Positions 1 to 9,452 of a stretch of DNA of 26,842 bases are shown piece after piece. Location of the stretch: assembly GCA_015680685.1 (NCBI GenBank), contig MNCI01037790.1, positions 375,364-402,205 of the forward strand, written 5' to 3'. The notes under the pieces were generated by a model. It was not told the DNA's origin. It saw only the letters and a list, made by a program, of their open reading frames with translations, and made no database searches. Every line of letters begins with the position of its first letter. The first letter of the stretch is position 1. The translations under genes were made by a program, and so were the position numbers. The stretch comes from Gnetum montanum. Lineage: Eukaryota; Streptophyta; Gnetopsida; Gnetales; Gnetaceae.

Positions 1-441
1 CCAATGCTCGTAATTGAGTCGTACTCATGCATTGCGTCAAGAAGCCGATTCCTTGAGTAGCCGTACACATCCGTAGACGCTCGTAATCAAGTCGTACTTG
101 AATGCACTAGGAAAGCAGTAAAGGAAAGCAATAAATGAAACCACGTGCTACAAGGTTTATCCAAACAAGTTCGTCTTTATTGCCGTACACAACTTGGGTT
201 CAGGTTACAAGCTGCTCAAATAAAGAGCCGTTCACTCTAGGACTCCTACTGCGGGCACATGGGGAAAAATTCTAACTCTGGAGTGATCAATCTGCTAGAG
301 CTTCGCTACACTAGCCAGGATTGGGAAATGAAGGGAGTGCCGCCTCTTATTTATAGATATGGCGGTGGGACGCGATATCGTAGGAGACGACGCGATATCG
401 CGTACGTGATATCGCGGCCTAGTGCAAGTCACGTCTCATCA
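1..441 (-). mobile_element. Partial LTR (copy A), U3 end at 441
   Basis: This is the right-hand part of a family LTR on the minus strand; the rest lies left of the window. On the minus strand it starts TGATGAGACGTG at 441. It then carries three GATATC units (374-379, 394-399, 408-413), two of them within the palindrome CGCGATATCG, followed by a TATAAATA box (348-355 on +) and an AATAAAG signal near 172-183. The same order occurs in the LTRs at 8596 and 14922. It abuts a gag pseudogene of opposite orientation at 442, so it probably inserted into that gag. It may be a solo LTR or the 5' LTR of an element lying outside the window; the left target-site duplication cannot be seen. Confidence 0.85.
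374..413 (-). promoter_or_regulatory. U3 palindromic GATATC units, copy A
   Basis: Three GATATC cores occur at 374, 394 and 408, upstream (minus strand) of the TATA box. The middle one lies in the 12-base palindrome CGCGATATCGCG. Equivalent units sit in the same place in the other LTRs of the window. Binding by a host factor is inference; the repeats themselves are seen directly. Confidence 0.6.
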
Positions 442-2098
442 ACACCCTTTGGCCAAGAAAAATTATATAGGTCTTTAAAACCAAGATCAATTTAACGTTG
501 GCCAACAATGGTGGAACTCTTCAACGAAAGATATCAAACCTATGCAAGAGTGTCAGCCTTGAGGAAAAAAATCCAAGAGTGGAAACAAGCATAACATGAA
601 CCCTTGGACATGGCCTTAGAAAGATATTATGCATTGTCAAACAATTGCCTAGGCCATGGGTTCTTCGTGGAAAGGCTAATGTACCATATCATAGATGGGC
701 TCCATAATGAAACAAGGGAAACCCTTGGGATGTATGTCCCAAGTCAACTATATGAACTATGGACCCACCAATTCCAAGAGCTTATTAAACAGGTAGCAAA
801 AGAAGAAGGAGAAATGGCTAAATGGGAGAATGTTGAAAGCTCTCAACACGACCAAAATCTCAAAATAGTAAAGGTCCATGATCATGAAGAGGAGAAATCA
901 ACTCACCTCAAAGAGGTGGAACCATCTTTGCTTGTACTACAATTACTAGATGAAATTAAGGCAAATATTAATAAGATGATGGAATGGATACATGAAAAAT
1001 GTAGAGAATATGCCAACATTATTAGAGGTAGAACCATAAGGAATCAAGAAACAGGACAGAACACCACTCAACAATGGGAAAGAAGGATTGAAGGGAATAA
1101 GAACTCAACTATTAATCATATGTATCAATGTGAAATTTTCCTATACGATCACCCCAAAGGTAAATGCCCAATCTTGTCACATTTATATGAGTATTGGGAA
1201 AGAATGTTACATGTTTGTACAAATATACTGTGTTCAATCACAGTGGCAAAATTCCTAGTCATGGGGGAGGCCACCTTCAAACTAGTTACATCCTTCATAT
1301 CATCCAAACCCAAGTGCTTATTAGGTTCAACATCATGTTTCCCCAACCAGGTCAACATCCTCTATCTCACCACATTTTTATTATTCTCCTAAGTACTATC
1401 AACCCATGTCCTCTCCAACAAAATCACCACCTCATATGCCTTGCACTTCTCCTCAAACTCAATATTCTCATCCTTCACCTCCTTCTACATCACCACCAAT
1501 TGTGCCAGGAGGTTTTTCACCACAACCCCAACCCATAAAAATTACTTGTGCTACTACTGTTAATAGTAGTGGAGGTCCTCCACAACACCAAAAGCGTCCT
1601 TTCTTTAGGCATGGCTGTAGAAAGGGACAACATCATTCCAAGATCACTGCATCCTCCAACCTAGCACAAGTCCAACATTGTGGTGCATCTTTCTCCTCGA
1701 ACCCAACACCTCATGTTACTTTATTAGGGCCACCAATCAATACTCCAACAACCATGCAGCCTAGTGAATCTAGCCATGAAGGAAGACATATTGATCCTTG
1801 CATACCATCTTACAGTCACCGGTGCCATGGTGGGTCAACTTCTTATCAACTAACTTCATCTTATAAGTTGCCCCACTATGCTTACTTTAATCAAGTGTGT
1901 GAACCCCAATTTGGGTACATTCCAATCAGCACCTCAAAAGACACATAGTGGTTTGGATATGACTGAACTCAAATGTTCCCAAAATGCTTGGATCCAAACC
2001 TTCCATTTGTTAATTCTCGCCATGATCAAAAGTTTAGTTATGGGGGATGTCCTCTGTTTGAACAAGAAGAATTAATAAATGTTTTTCCTTTCCTTTAA
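442..2098 (+). pseudogene. gag: Gag pseudogene of the LTR family (5' truncated)
   Basis: A decayed retrotransposon Gag (structural protein of the virus-like particle), recognised mainly through its paralogue on the minus strand at 11756-14440. Shared blocks in order are LYRSL (about 469), RWPTMVELFNERYQT (496-540), KKIQEWKQ, YYALS..LGHG, VDGL/IDGLHNETR, QVAKEEGE (about 795) and CEIFLYDHPKGKCPI (about 1130). A proline-rich tail with KRPFFR (about 1590) follows and ends at a TAA at 2096-2098. Frame 1 is used to about 1220 and frame 2 afterwards, so there is one frameshift. In-frame stops occur at 493, 592 and 1946 among others. The N-terminal part is missing because LTR copy A lies at that point. 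No protease follows, unlike the minus-strand paralogue. I see no sign that it is expressed. Confidence 0.75.
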
Positions 2099-4014
2099 TT
2101 TTACAATTTTTTGTTTTCCAGTTTTTCATCTTTCAATTTGTTGTTTTATATTTCTATTTATTATTTTATTATTTTATCTTTTTGAGGGTAATCTCATTGG
2201 TAAATAAAATACTCATGTGATCCGTTGGTTGACTAATTATTTGGACAGTGAGCCCACAACATCCACCCACCCATTCTATTAATAAGAGGTTCTAGTCTGA
2301 TTACGATGATATTCTTGTCATCATGAAAACTTAAAAGTAATTTTGTGCTCATTATGCCTAGAGCGAAGAATGATGGACTAAGAAGGAATGGCTAGGATGT
2401 GACATCAAGGGGACTTGTGGATTCTCTTTGGTGATATTTGTAGGTGCTATCATGTGGCTTGGTTGTACTAAGATCCTTGTAGATCTAACGAAAAATGGGA
2501 GTAAGAGTAATAAAGGCACTCAATAAAGAAACTCAATGTTGTTCTAAGGGGTCCCACTGGAAAGACATGCACCCATGCCTAAAGGTTGGTGGCTTCTCTA
2601 GTTCATTGTTGAAAGGAACACAATGCCAAAATAGCTTGGAAAAAAAATGTGCTACAAAGAAATTCCAAATCACTCCTTCCTTGAACAAAACACCAAGTGA
2701 TCATATGCCTTATTGTCATGATGCTATTATGGCTGTTCATCCTTGGATGAAACAATGTGATGTTACTAATCAATGGACTCGACTTGGTCTTGATTATGGA
2801 GCAATGGGCTAATGACACATTAATCATGCCCTACATCTAGGATTCATTATGCCCTGGGTCAGTTACCTCATGTCCCAATCTCTGCAATCCCTTCTAGAAT
2901 TTGTTTCATTTCACTGTCTAAGTATTTCTAACTTGTGTCTTGTGTGGCATAGAATTCATACCTCATCATGGTGGTATTTAACATGTGTGTGTTTTGTTGC
3001 ATTGGTGTAGATTACATTTAACCCTTCTAGCGTCTATGGACATTTTAAGATGTGGTTATGCAAGGGCATTATAGGTTGGAACTTGCTTTGGGGAGGACCC
3101 ACTTATGTGACTTTTGTAATTTGTACTTGTTGCACACCACCACATCATTTTACACCCTCTGAGTACTTCATTGCCAAATCTATTCTTCCCTTTGTCATCA
3201 TTTTATCAAACGTTCCTCAAAACCATTATGTGTCCTTTGATGTATCACCTAAACAAACTAGGTTCGACATTAAACTTTTAGGGAAACTTCCTTGAAAAAA
3301 TTTCTAACTCTAAAATCACACTAAGAAAAGAATTCAACATTTACTAAAGGTAATAAGATATGAAATAATTGAACTTCTTTCAATAACCTTACTAACAATT
3401 GATCTTTGTGTGATTATAAATGGCCCCTAAAAGAGGATAATAAGGAGGATCTTCTCAAGGTGCAACTAAATGCCCAGGGGGAGGCAGAGGCTAAGGACCT
3501 CATGTAGAACATGTGGAGTAGGAGGCAAAATCATTTAGCATCCATTGGGGAACTCCTGTCACTACACAATCTAGCCAAGAAAAAGGTGGAGAGGTCAGGG
3601 CCTAAGCCTATGAAGAGTAACAACGGCTATTTACGGCATGACATGTCAAGGCCAATCAAGTGTTCTCACAACTACCGTGTCCATAGGAAGTGCCAACTCC
3701 ATCAAACATTGGAACATTAGCATGGACGGATCAGAATCCTCGAATAGAAGAGAAGAAACATCAGACACTTCTTCAATGGTATCAATCTCAGAAGCCTGAA
3801 GCATAGGACAAAGGAAAGGCACCCATGGAGGAGCCACCACCACTAGGAACCACATGAGTTCCAATAAATTTTGTAATTTTTGTGTCTGTGTCCCAATTGT
3901 GTTGTATTCAATTTTCCATTGTGGCATGAATAAATTTCTAGTTAGTCAATAATCCCATACCTATCTATTATGTAATCAATTGAGCTTGTTTCTCACTTTC
4001 TTTGACTTGAGGAT
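2099..4014 (+). other. 3' internal region of the gag-only element
   Basis: No protease, reverse transcriptase or integrase could be read in either orientation. A few short open stretches occur (around 3050-3295 and 3420-3720, the latter starting MAPKRG after an ATG at 3420) but match nothing I recognise. A 19-base word at 3944-3962 (AGTCAATAATCCCATACCT) recurs inverted at 9498-9516, just inside the 3' LTR of the complete element. That anchors this region as the 3' end of the same family's internal sequence, in plus orientation. Confidence 0.5.
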
Positions 4015-4026
4015 GAGTTGGGGGTA
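4015..4026 (+). other. Polypurine tract of the plus-strand element
   Basis: GAGTTGGGGGTA follows GACTTGAGGAT. The complete minus-strand element has the matching tract ATGGGGGTA directly before its 3' LTR (9444-9452). Priming of plus-strand DNA at such a tract is established for LTR elements. Here no plus-oriented LTR follows; the next sequence is a PBS-like remnant and a minus-oriented LTR. Confidence 0.55.
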
Positions 4027-4034
4027 TGGTTCCA
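4027..4034 (-). other. Remnant of a tRNA-Asp primer-binding site
   Basis: On the minus strand TGGAACCAT lies one base inside the LTR end, exactly where the intact copy at 14903-14920 has TGGCACCAT. The remaining half of the site is missing and is replaced by the polypurine tract of the opposite-strand element, marking a rearrangement junction. Confidence 0.5.
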
Positions 4035-4035
4035 A

Positions 4036-4945
4036 TGATGAGTGGTGAGGTACCCCTACACTCAACCATACGAATTTGGTTGAACTTCATAGGCAAACTA
4101 GTTGTGGTATTTAGATAGTCACACGTTGATCGTAATTCACTGTCTTCCTCCTTGGACTAGTATTTGCTTTGTCACATATGGTTTAGTCCAAGGTGAGGTG
4201 TATGATGTGGTCCTATACTAGTGCTACTCCTAGAGGCAATGGAAAGTAACTTTGATTAAGCTAAGAAGGGATGAGAGAAGAGAATCTAGGATAGCCTAAG
4301 TGCGATGAGAATCCATCCTTAATCATCCATACACATCTTAGACCTTGTGTACTACTGCTGGGATTACCAAGTGCATGTCCTAGGTACACTACTGGGATAC
4401 CAAGTAGTAACACTTAAATGCTTGTGATTAAGTTGTACTCATTCCACGTTTAATAACAGGGATAGTGAAGGAAGGTAAAGAAATATTAATTAAGAAAGTA
4501 ATAAATAATAATAACAATTAAGAAATTAAAACTAAGTGAATGTTGCAATTATGAAGTAATCTCGATCTTTATTGTCGATCATGTGCACGTCCAAGTACGT
4601 CACACTTGAATAAAGGTTCCATACAATTATAATCATCACACTACGGGCATGCACCAAGGAAAGGGTTGAGATGAACTAAAAATGAACAAAAAGACTCTAC
4701 TCTAACACTAATTACTTACACTAACTAACTCCTCCTTCCTATGCACCCAAATGTGTATTTATAGGCTTACAAAGGAATCACGATATTGTGTATCTGATAT
4801 CATTACCCAGGCCATGATATTGCGTACCTAAAATCGAGGGTCCGATATCAACACCTTGTTATCAAGGGTCCAATATCAGCACTTGGTTAACAAGTGTCCG
4901 ATATCAAGGGTTCGATATCAACACCTAACAAACCATGATTCATCA
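4036..4945 (-). mobile_element. LTR (copy B)
   Basis: A full-length family LTR of about 910 bp on the minus strand, from TGATGAATCATGG at 4945 to CCACTCATCA at 4036. It has a TATAAATA box (4756-4763 on +) and an expanded, decayed U3 array with GATATC-like units from about 4782 to 4920, some spaced about 35 bases apart. Flanking pentamers (TCCAA, TTGAT) do not match, so it is not a clean solo LTR. A PBS remnant on its inner side suggests it was the 5' LTR of a minus-strand element whose body has been deleted. Confidence 0.8.
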
Positions 4946-5255
4946 TTGATCAATGATGCTTATGAAGTTACTAAAATGCTAATTTTCAATGTTCTTTGTC
5001 ATGTTATTAGGATTGTATCTACAAGGACTTACAAACTGTTATGAGGCTAACTATCTACTTTAACTATTGTGTTACTAGGGTTGGGTCAAGGTCCTTAAAA
5101 CCACAAGTTACTTGAGGAACAAATTAGTGATGGACTATTAGATCATAAATGTTAGACTTGTTGTAAGATGGTGTTGTGGCAAAGGATGATAGCCAAAAAT
5201 AATGAAAAAGTCATGAGGCATAAAAATTGAGAATAGTTATATATCTTCCCTTAAG
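4946..5255. other. Unassigned spacer
   Basis: About 310 bases between two LTRs. I see no gene, repeat or RNA in it and no similarity to the LTR family. Confidence 0.5.
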
Positions 5256-6105
5256 ATAGTTGGTGAGTAGCGAGGTACCCTTACGCTCAACCATACAAAT
5301 CACAAGCTTTCACGCATGATCTGATGGAAGTCCATGAATGGGACTAGTTGTGCCATCTAAATCACTATGCTTTGATTGCAGTTCGCTGTCTTCCCACTTG
5401 GACTAGTGGTATCTTTGTCACGTATGGTTTAGTCCAAAGTGAGGTGTATGATGTTATCTGATTTCTATGCTACTCTTGATGATGATAAAAAGGTAATTTG
5501 ATTAAACTACTGAACAATAGGAAAAGAAGATCTAAACTAGCCTAACAAAAGTAACCACCCCAGTCTCTTAGATACATTCTGAACATATATAGTGCTATTG
5601 GGCTACTAAATGTTAAGCGTTGCTAGGTTACCAAGTACTATATGAATGCTTGAAGTGGTTATGCTTGTGTTCATTAATTGCTGAAAAGTAATTGCTTAAT
5701 TCAAATGTAGTAAAGTAAAGTGCATTGAATGAAACATTAATCTATTCTCAGTGTTGCAAGGATTTTCAAAAGAGTTTATTTTTATTCTTGTCACACTACT
5801 ACGCTAGGTACATTAGTGTTCGATCAAAGAACCATACACACTTAGACTCCTTCTATGAGCACTCAGAGAATATTCTAACTATAGAGAGAAGAAACAACAA
5901 GAGCTCCGCTACTCATTGAAAAACTATGAAAAACTAACTAATGAAAAACTTGAGCTTGGGCACTATTTTTATAGGTAAAGATAAATGCCTTGATGTCAGA
6001 CACCTGACATAAGAGCCAGACCCTGATGTCATGTACATGATGTCGTGGCCCTGACATCGTGTACATGATGTTGTGGCCATTAACAAATGGTGTTTCATCA
6101 ATAGT
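5256..6105 (-). mobile_element. Solo LTR (copy C) with target-site duplication ATAGT
   Basis: The LTR occupies 5261-6100 (840 bp, minus strand) and runs TGATGAAACACC ... CTACTCACCA. The pentamer ATAGT stands on both sides (5256-5260 and 6101-6105). No PBS, polypurine tract or internal sequence adjoins it. The structure is that of a solo LTR left by recombination between two LTRs of one insertion. Its U3 units have drifted from GATATC to GATGTC/GACATC forms (about 5993-6075). Confidence 0.88.
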
Positions 6106-6770
6106 TGCTAAATTTGGGTAAATTAATAAAAAAATACAAAGAATTTTACTCCTACAACCTTGTACAACTTAATAAATCATTGCTAGTAAAGGCAAATATT
6201 GTTATGTATCCAATCAAACTATCAAAGTGCATCAATATTATTTTAATTTATAAACTTGTAATTAGAAATTGCTAATGGTATTGTATGCATAAAAGCGTTA
6301 TAGTTTTGTATATAAGTGCAAGTCATAATTTGTGAAAACACAAACAAATCTTAATAGAATGCTTAAAAATGAGTAAATAGGGGAATTTTGTAAACCAAGC
6401 TTTAATAGAACCTCCCAAAGGAGGACAAAAAACTAACATAGAATAAAAAGAACAGATTTTAGTTATGAAGATTCATAAAATAAAATTTGATAAAACATTC
6501 TAATTCAACAAAGGAGATAGAATTACAACTTGTTTAACATAAAGAAAAGTTACCAATATAAAAGCAATTGCTTACTAGTTGTACACTGATAAAAGTTATG
6601 ACTAGAAAAAAATTATTTATTTACCATAAATTACTCTTTAAATCAAAAGGTTTCCAAGATCATTATTTAATTCTTACTAGTTCATATACTTTCAATGATA
6701 AGAATAAGGGATTCTATACATCCTACTTGGTAGAACACAATTAAAATTGCTTTAACAAATTCAAATAATT

Positions 6771-6843
6771 GTCTAGGTGATGTAGTTGGTTATCACATTA
6801 GTTTCACACACTAAAGGTCCTTAAGTTGAGTCTACACTCAAAC
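6771..6843 (+). pseudogene. tRNA-Val(CAC)-like pseudogene or SINE head
   Basis: A 73-base stretch keeps the plant tRNA-Val pattern: acceptor start GTCTAGG, D-arm TGTAGTTGGTTATCACA, an anticodon stem TTAGT/ACTAA around the loop TTCACAC (anticodon CAC at 6805-6807), and 3' strand CTCAAAC. The T-arm is ruined (CTTAA opposite CTACA, loop GTTGAGT instead of TTCGANT), so it should not be a working tRNA and its internal B box is poor. It could be an old tRNA gene copy or the head of a tRNA-derived SINE. Confidence 0.7.
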
Positions 6844-7014
6844 AAGTAAAATTTATGTTTTTAATTAAAATTCTAAAATTATGTTATTGTTTTGAAATAT
6901 TGGACTTTTGTGCCTCAAGCTTAACTAGACAACCTAGACTGTGAACCATGCTTTATATCAAGCAATGCAATGGCTCATCATAAGTTTCTTAAGAAAGCAA
7001 AAAATTATTTTCAT

Positions 7015-7340
7015 CCAATAAAAGTTTAGAACCCATAATATCATCCCCAACCATAAATGGAACTTGTAGTTGGTAGTCTTTTAGTATATATCTTAGTGGA
7101 AAAATTCAATGTTTAGTATACAAAGATACAAGGCAAAGCTAATGAAAATTTCCATCATCCAATAAACAAAATAATTGATAAAATATATAAAATTCCAAGA
7201 CCAAAGTGAATGCAAACATGAATTGAGTCACTTTCTAATATTACTAGAGAAATTATCAAAATTTGAATATGTATCACATTATATACAATCATATGTGTTT
7301 GTCTAAATTGAGTGCAAAACAATGGTGCAGAAGTTCTAAG
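7015..7340. repeat. Dispersed repeat, copy 1
   Basis: It shares a long run of collinear words with about 22485-22830: CCAATAAAAGTTTAGAAC, AATGTTTAGTATACA, AATTGATA, TGTAAAATTCCA/TATAAAATTCCA, GAATTGAGTC and TAATACTAGA. The class is unknown; no ends or duplications could be fixed. Confidence 0.55.
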
Positions 7341-8283
7341 AGAGGGTACTGCATTCACTAATTTGGGAGTTACCGTAATGATGCTAGTTTGTTTTGGATC
7401 TTAAGGAATAGACCAATAGAATGCAAAAGATGAAAATAAAAAAAGATTCAAATGTATTTATACTTCTTCTAAAACACCAAAATACTTTATGTTCTACAAG
7501 TATTCAATGTTTTCTTCATAAGCATATTCTGCTTTCATTAGGACAAGTAAAGTCCAAAGATTGTTATGTAAAATTCATGAATTTATTTTCAATTAAAGTA
7601 AATTTAAAAATATACTAACCTTTCATGCAAAAGGTAAACCAAATGGTACTCATTATTTCCCTTAATTTTAGTTTCATAATTATAAGTGGTTGATAAATTA
7701 ATGTGCAAATGCATAACCCTCTAACCATAATTTAAAAAAAAAAACAAATGCACATTGAAGAAGATACCTAATTTAAACATCTTTATCACCTCATTCTTCT
7801 TAGCTTTCCAGATAAAAACATCTAGTTAAAATACAAGATTTTTGGTGTAAAGAAACCTAGAAACATAGCACACCTAATGCCTTTTGCTATCGAACATATT
7901 CACAAATCTAAGAGGCTTCACTAGTCGATGAAGGCATAACAAAATTCAATATTTAGTCTACAAGATTTCCATGGAAAACCTTAGGAAAAAAGTCTATAAG
8001 CATATATGAATTTTTTTTGTATCCAATAAAAGTGCATCAATATACTTTTATGTTATAAAATTAATATAGTTATAATTACAGTTTGCTAATGTTATCGCTT
8101 GAGGTGCAAAAACCCTTAACAGCACTATGAAATTATTAATGATTTATTACTTGTTACTTTACCAAATTTCTACTACAGATATTAAAAAAATTACAATTTA
8201 AAAGGTGATGTTGTTAGGCCCCAATATCAGATACACATTATCAGGTACGTGATATTGTAGCCTTGATACAATATCGTATACAC

Positions 8284-8315
8284 GATATCGTGATTCCTGT
8301 GTTAATCTATAAATA
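8284..8315 (+). promoter_or_regulatory. LTR promoter remnant: GATATC unit and TATA box
   Basis: GATATC at 8284-8289 lies about 20 bases upstream of TATAAATA at 8308-8315, the spacing type seen in the other copies. The promoter half of this LTR has been cut off from its 3' half by the inserted element. Confidence 0.5.
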
Positions 8316-8590
8316 TAGCACTCAAGCACATGGAGAGGAAGCATTAGGAAGGCATTAGCATAATTAGTCATTAGGAGTCTTTTTTTTCAGTTTTAGTTTT
8401 TAGTTCTTTCCCAAGTGCATGCTTGTAGTGTGATGCTTGTAATTGTACAAAACCTTTGTTTGAGTGTGACGTACTTGGACATGTACATAATTGACAATAA
8501 AGATTAAGATTACTTAATCATTGTAGCATTCACTTAGTTTTTAATTATTTAATTGTTAATTATTTATTGTTGTTTTCTTAGTTAATATTT

Positions 8591-8595
8591 CTTTT
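8591..8595. repeat. Left target-site duplication CTTTT
   Basis: CTTTT stands immediately left of the element start at 8596 and is repeated at 15685-15689 immediately right of the element end. Five-base duplications are the rule for plant LTR retrotransposons, so this fixes the element borders. Confidence 0.9.
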
Positions 8596-9443
8596 TGATA
8601 AGTGGCAAGGTACCCCTACACTCAACCATACGAATACAAGTGTAGTACGTGCGATCTGGTCGAACTCTGCAGACTAAGTGCCTACACGCCTCATGGAACA
8701 CCTAGGGTTAATCATTTGTTATCTTCCCAGACTTACTTGTAGTTGTCATAGTTGTATGGTTAAGTAGGTTTGAGGTATATGATTTTTATGTCTTTTATGT
8801 TTTATCTCCTATGCTAGTGAGGTGAAGGGTGAAAAGACTAATTGTCTATCTCTGACTAACTAACTAAGCCTTAATTAACCTAGTGTCAGCATCCATTACC
8901 ACTTACCATTCACACCTTGAACCAATGCAGCCTTGGTTACCAAATGCTAGTCATTGCTGGGATCACCAAGCGTAACGCATGTGCTCGTAGTGGTCGTATT
9001 GCGGCACTTAACTAGGAGAGAAGGGTTGAGAGAGATTTAATGAACTAATAAAGCATTTAAATAAAAAATAATAAATAATAGTAAATAAAGTCCTAATTAG
9101 CCTATTCCATGGACTGCAAGGTTTATCCAAGAAGTTTGTCTTTATTGCCATACACAAACTTGTGTTTAGGTACAATATTTTCTCGAATAAAGATCTGTTC
9201 ACTTTGGAGTTCCTACTATGGGCACATGGAAATTAATCTATCTTTGGAGAGGTAAAACTACCAAAGTTTCACTACGGTCTAGGCCTAGGATGGGAAACAA
9301 GGGAGAGCCACCTCTTATTTATAGACTTGGTGGCGCACCGCGATATTGCAGGGGATGACGCGATATCGCGTGGGATGCAATATCGCCGCTGACACGATAT
9401 CGCATACGTGATATCATGGCCCATGCGATATCGCGTCCCATCA
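8596..9443 (-). mobile_element. 3' LTR of the complete element (copy D)
   Basis: 848 bp, from TGATGGGACGCG (9443) to GCCACTTATCA (8596) on the minus strand. The U3 holds six GATATC-type units, followed by a TATAAATA box (9316-9323 on +) and the AATAAAG signal (about 9140-9146). Against the 5' LTR it is collinear throughout with mostly C/T and G/A differences, except for the U3 array. Confidence 0.9.
9342..9432 (-). promoter_or_regulatory. U3 array of six palindromic GATATC units
   Basis: Units start at 9342 (GATATT), 9362, 9379 (AATATC), 9396, 9410 and 9427, spaced 14-20 bases and several embedded in CGATATCGC. They lie just upstream (minus strand) of the TATA box. Placement and palindromy suggest a dimeric regulator site; this is inference. 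The 5' LTR has kept only one unit. Confidence 0.6.
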
Positions 9444-9452
9444 TACCCCCAT
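9444..9452 (-). other. Polypurine tract next to the 3' LTR
   Basis: ATGGGGGTA on the minus strand directly precedes the LTR start TGATGGG. It shares GGGGGTA with the tract of the plus-strand relative (4020-4026). Confidence 0.65.

Larger units (their letters stand above)
6106..8200. other. AT-rich non-coding region with repeat fragments
   Basis: About 2.1 kb with no supportable gene; open stretches such as 7155-7358 (minus) and 7421-7618 (plus) are short and unlike anything known to me. It contains a tRNA-Val-like pseudogene (6771-6843), a pair of related segments at about 6205-6300 and 8018-8105 (sharing the word AAAGTGCATCAATAT), and a dispersed repeat at about 7015-7340 that recurs at about 22485-22830. 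Confidence 0.6.
8201..8595 (+). mobile_element. Left half of an older solo LTR (plus strand), with duplication AAAGG
   Basis: AAAGG (8201-8205) precedes the LTR start TGATGTTGTT at 8206. This half carries decayed U3 units (8223, 8251, 8270, 8284), the TATA box TATAAATA (8308-8315) and the signal AATAAA (8496-8501). It stops at 8595, where the complete minus-strand element begins. The other half resumes at 15690 and ends at 16160, followed by AAAGG (16161-16165). Rejoined it would be about 861 bp, the normal size for the family. Confidence 0.88.

Noticed and set aside
259-495. 78-codon plus-strand frame across the LTR/gag junction
   Set aside because: It starts in LTR sequence read antisense and only its last residues match Gag, so it is a chance fusion, not a gene.
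3050-3295. Env-like or other third reading frame in the gag-only element
   Set aside because: A single 81-codon open stretch without signal peptide, membrane anchor pattern or paralogue in the complete element is not enough.
3646-3927. Minus-strand frame of 93 codons
   Set aside because: It runs against the inferred direction of the element and its product resembles nothing known; likely a chance open stretch.
4036-4945. Copy B as a solo LTR
   Set aside because: The flanking pentamers TCCAA and TTGAT differ and a PBS remnant lies on the inner side.
6771-6843. Functional tRNA-Val gene
   Set aside because: The T-stem does not pair and the T-loop lacks the TTC start, so neither folding nor the B box is credible.
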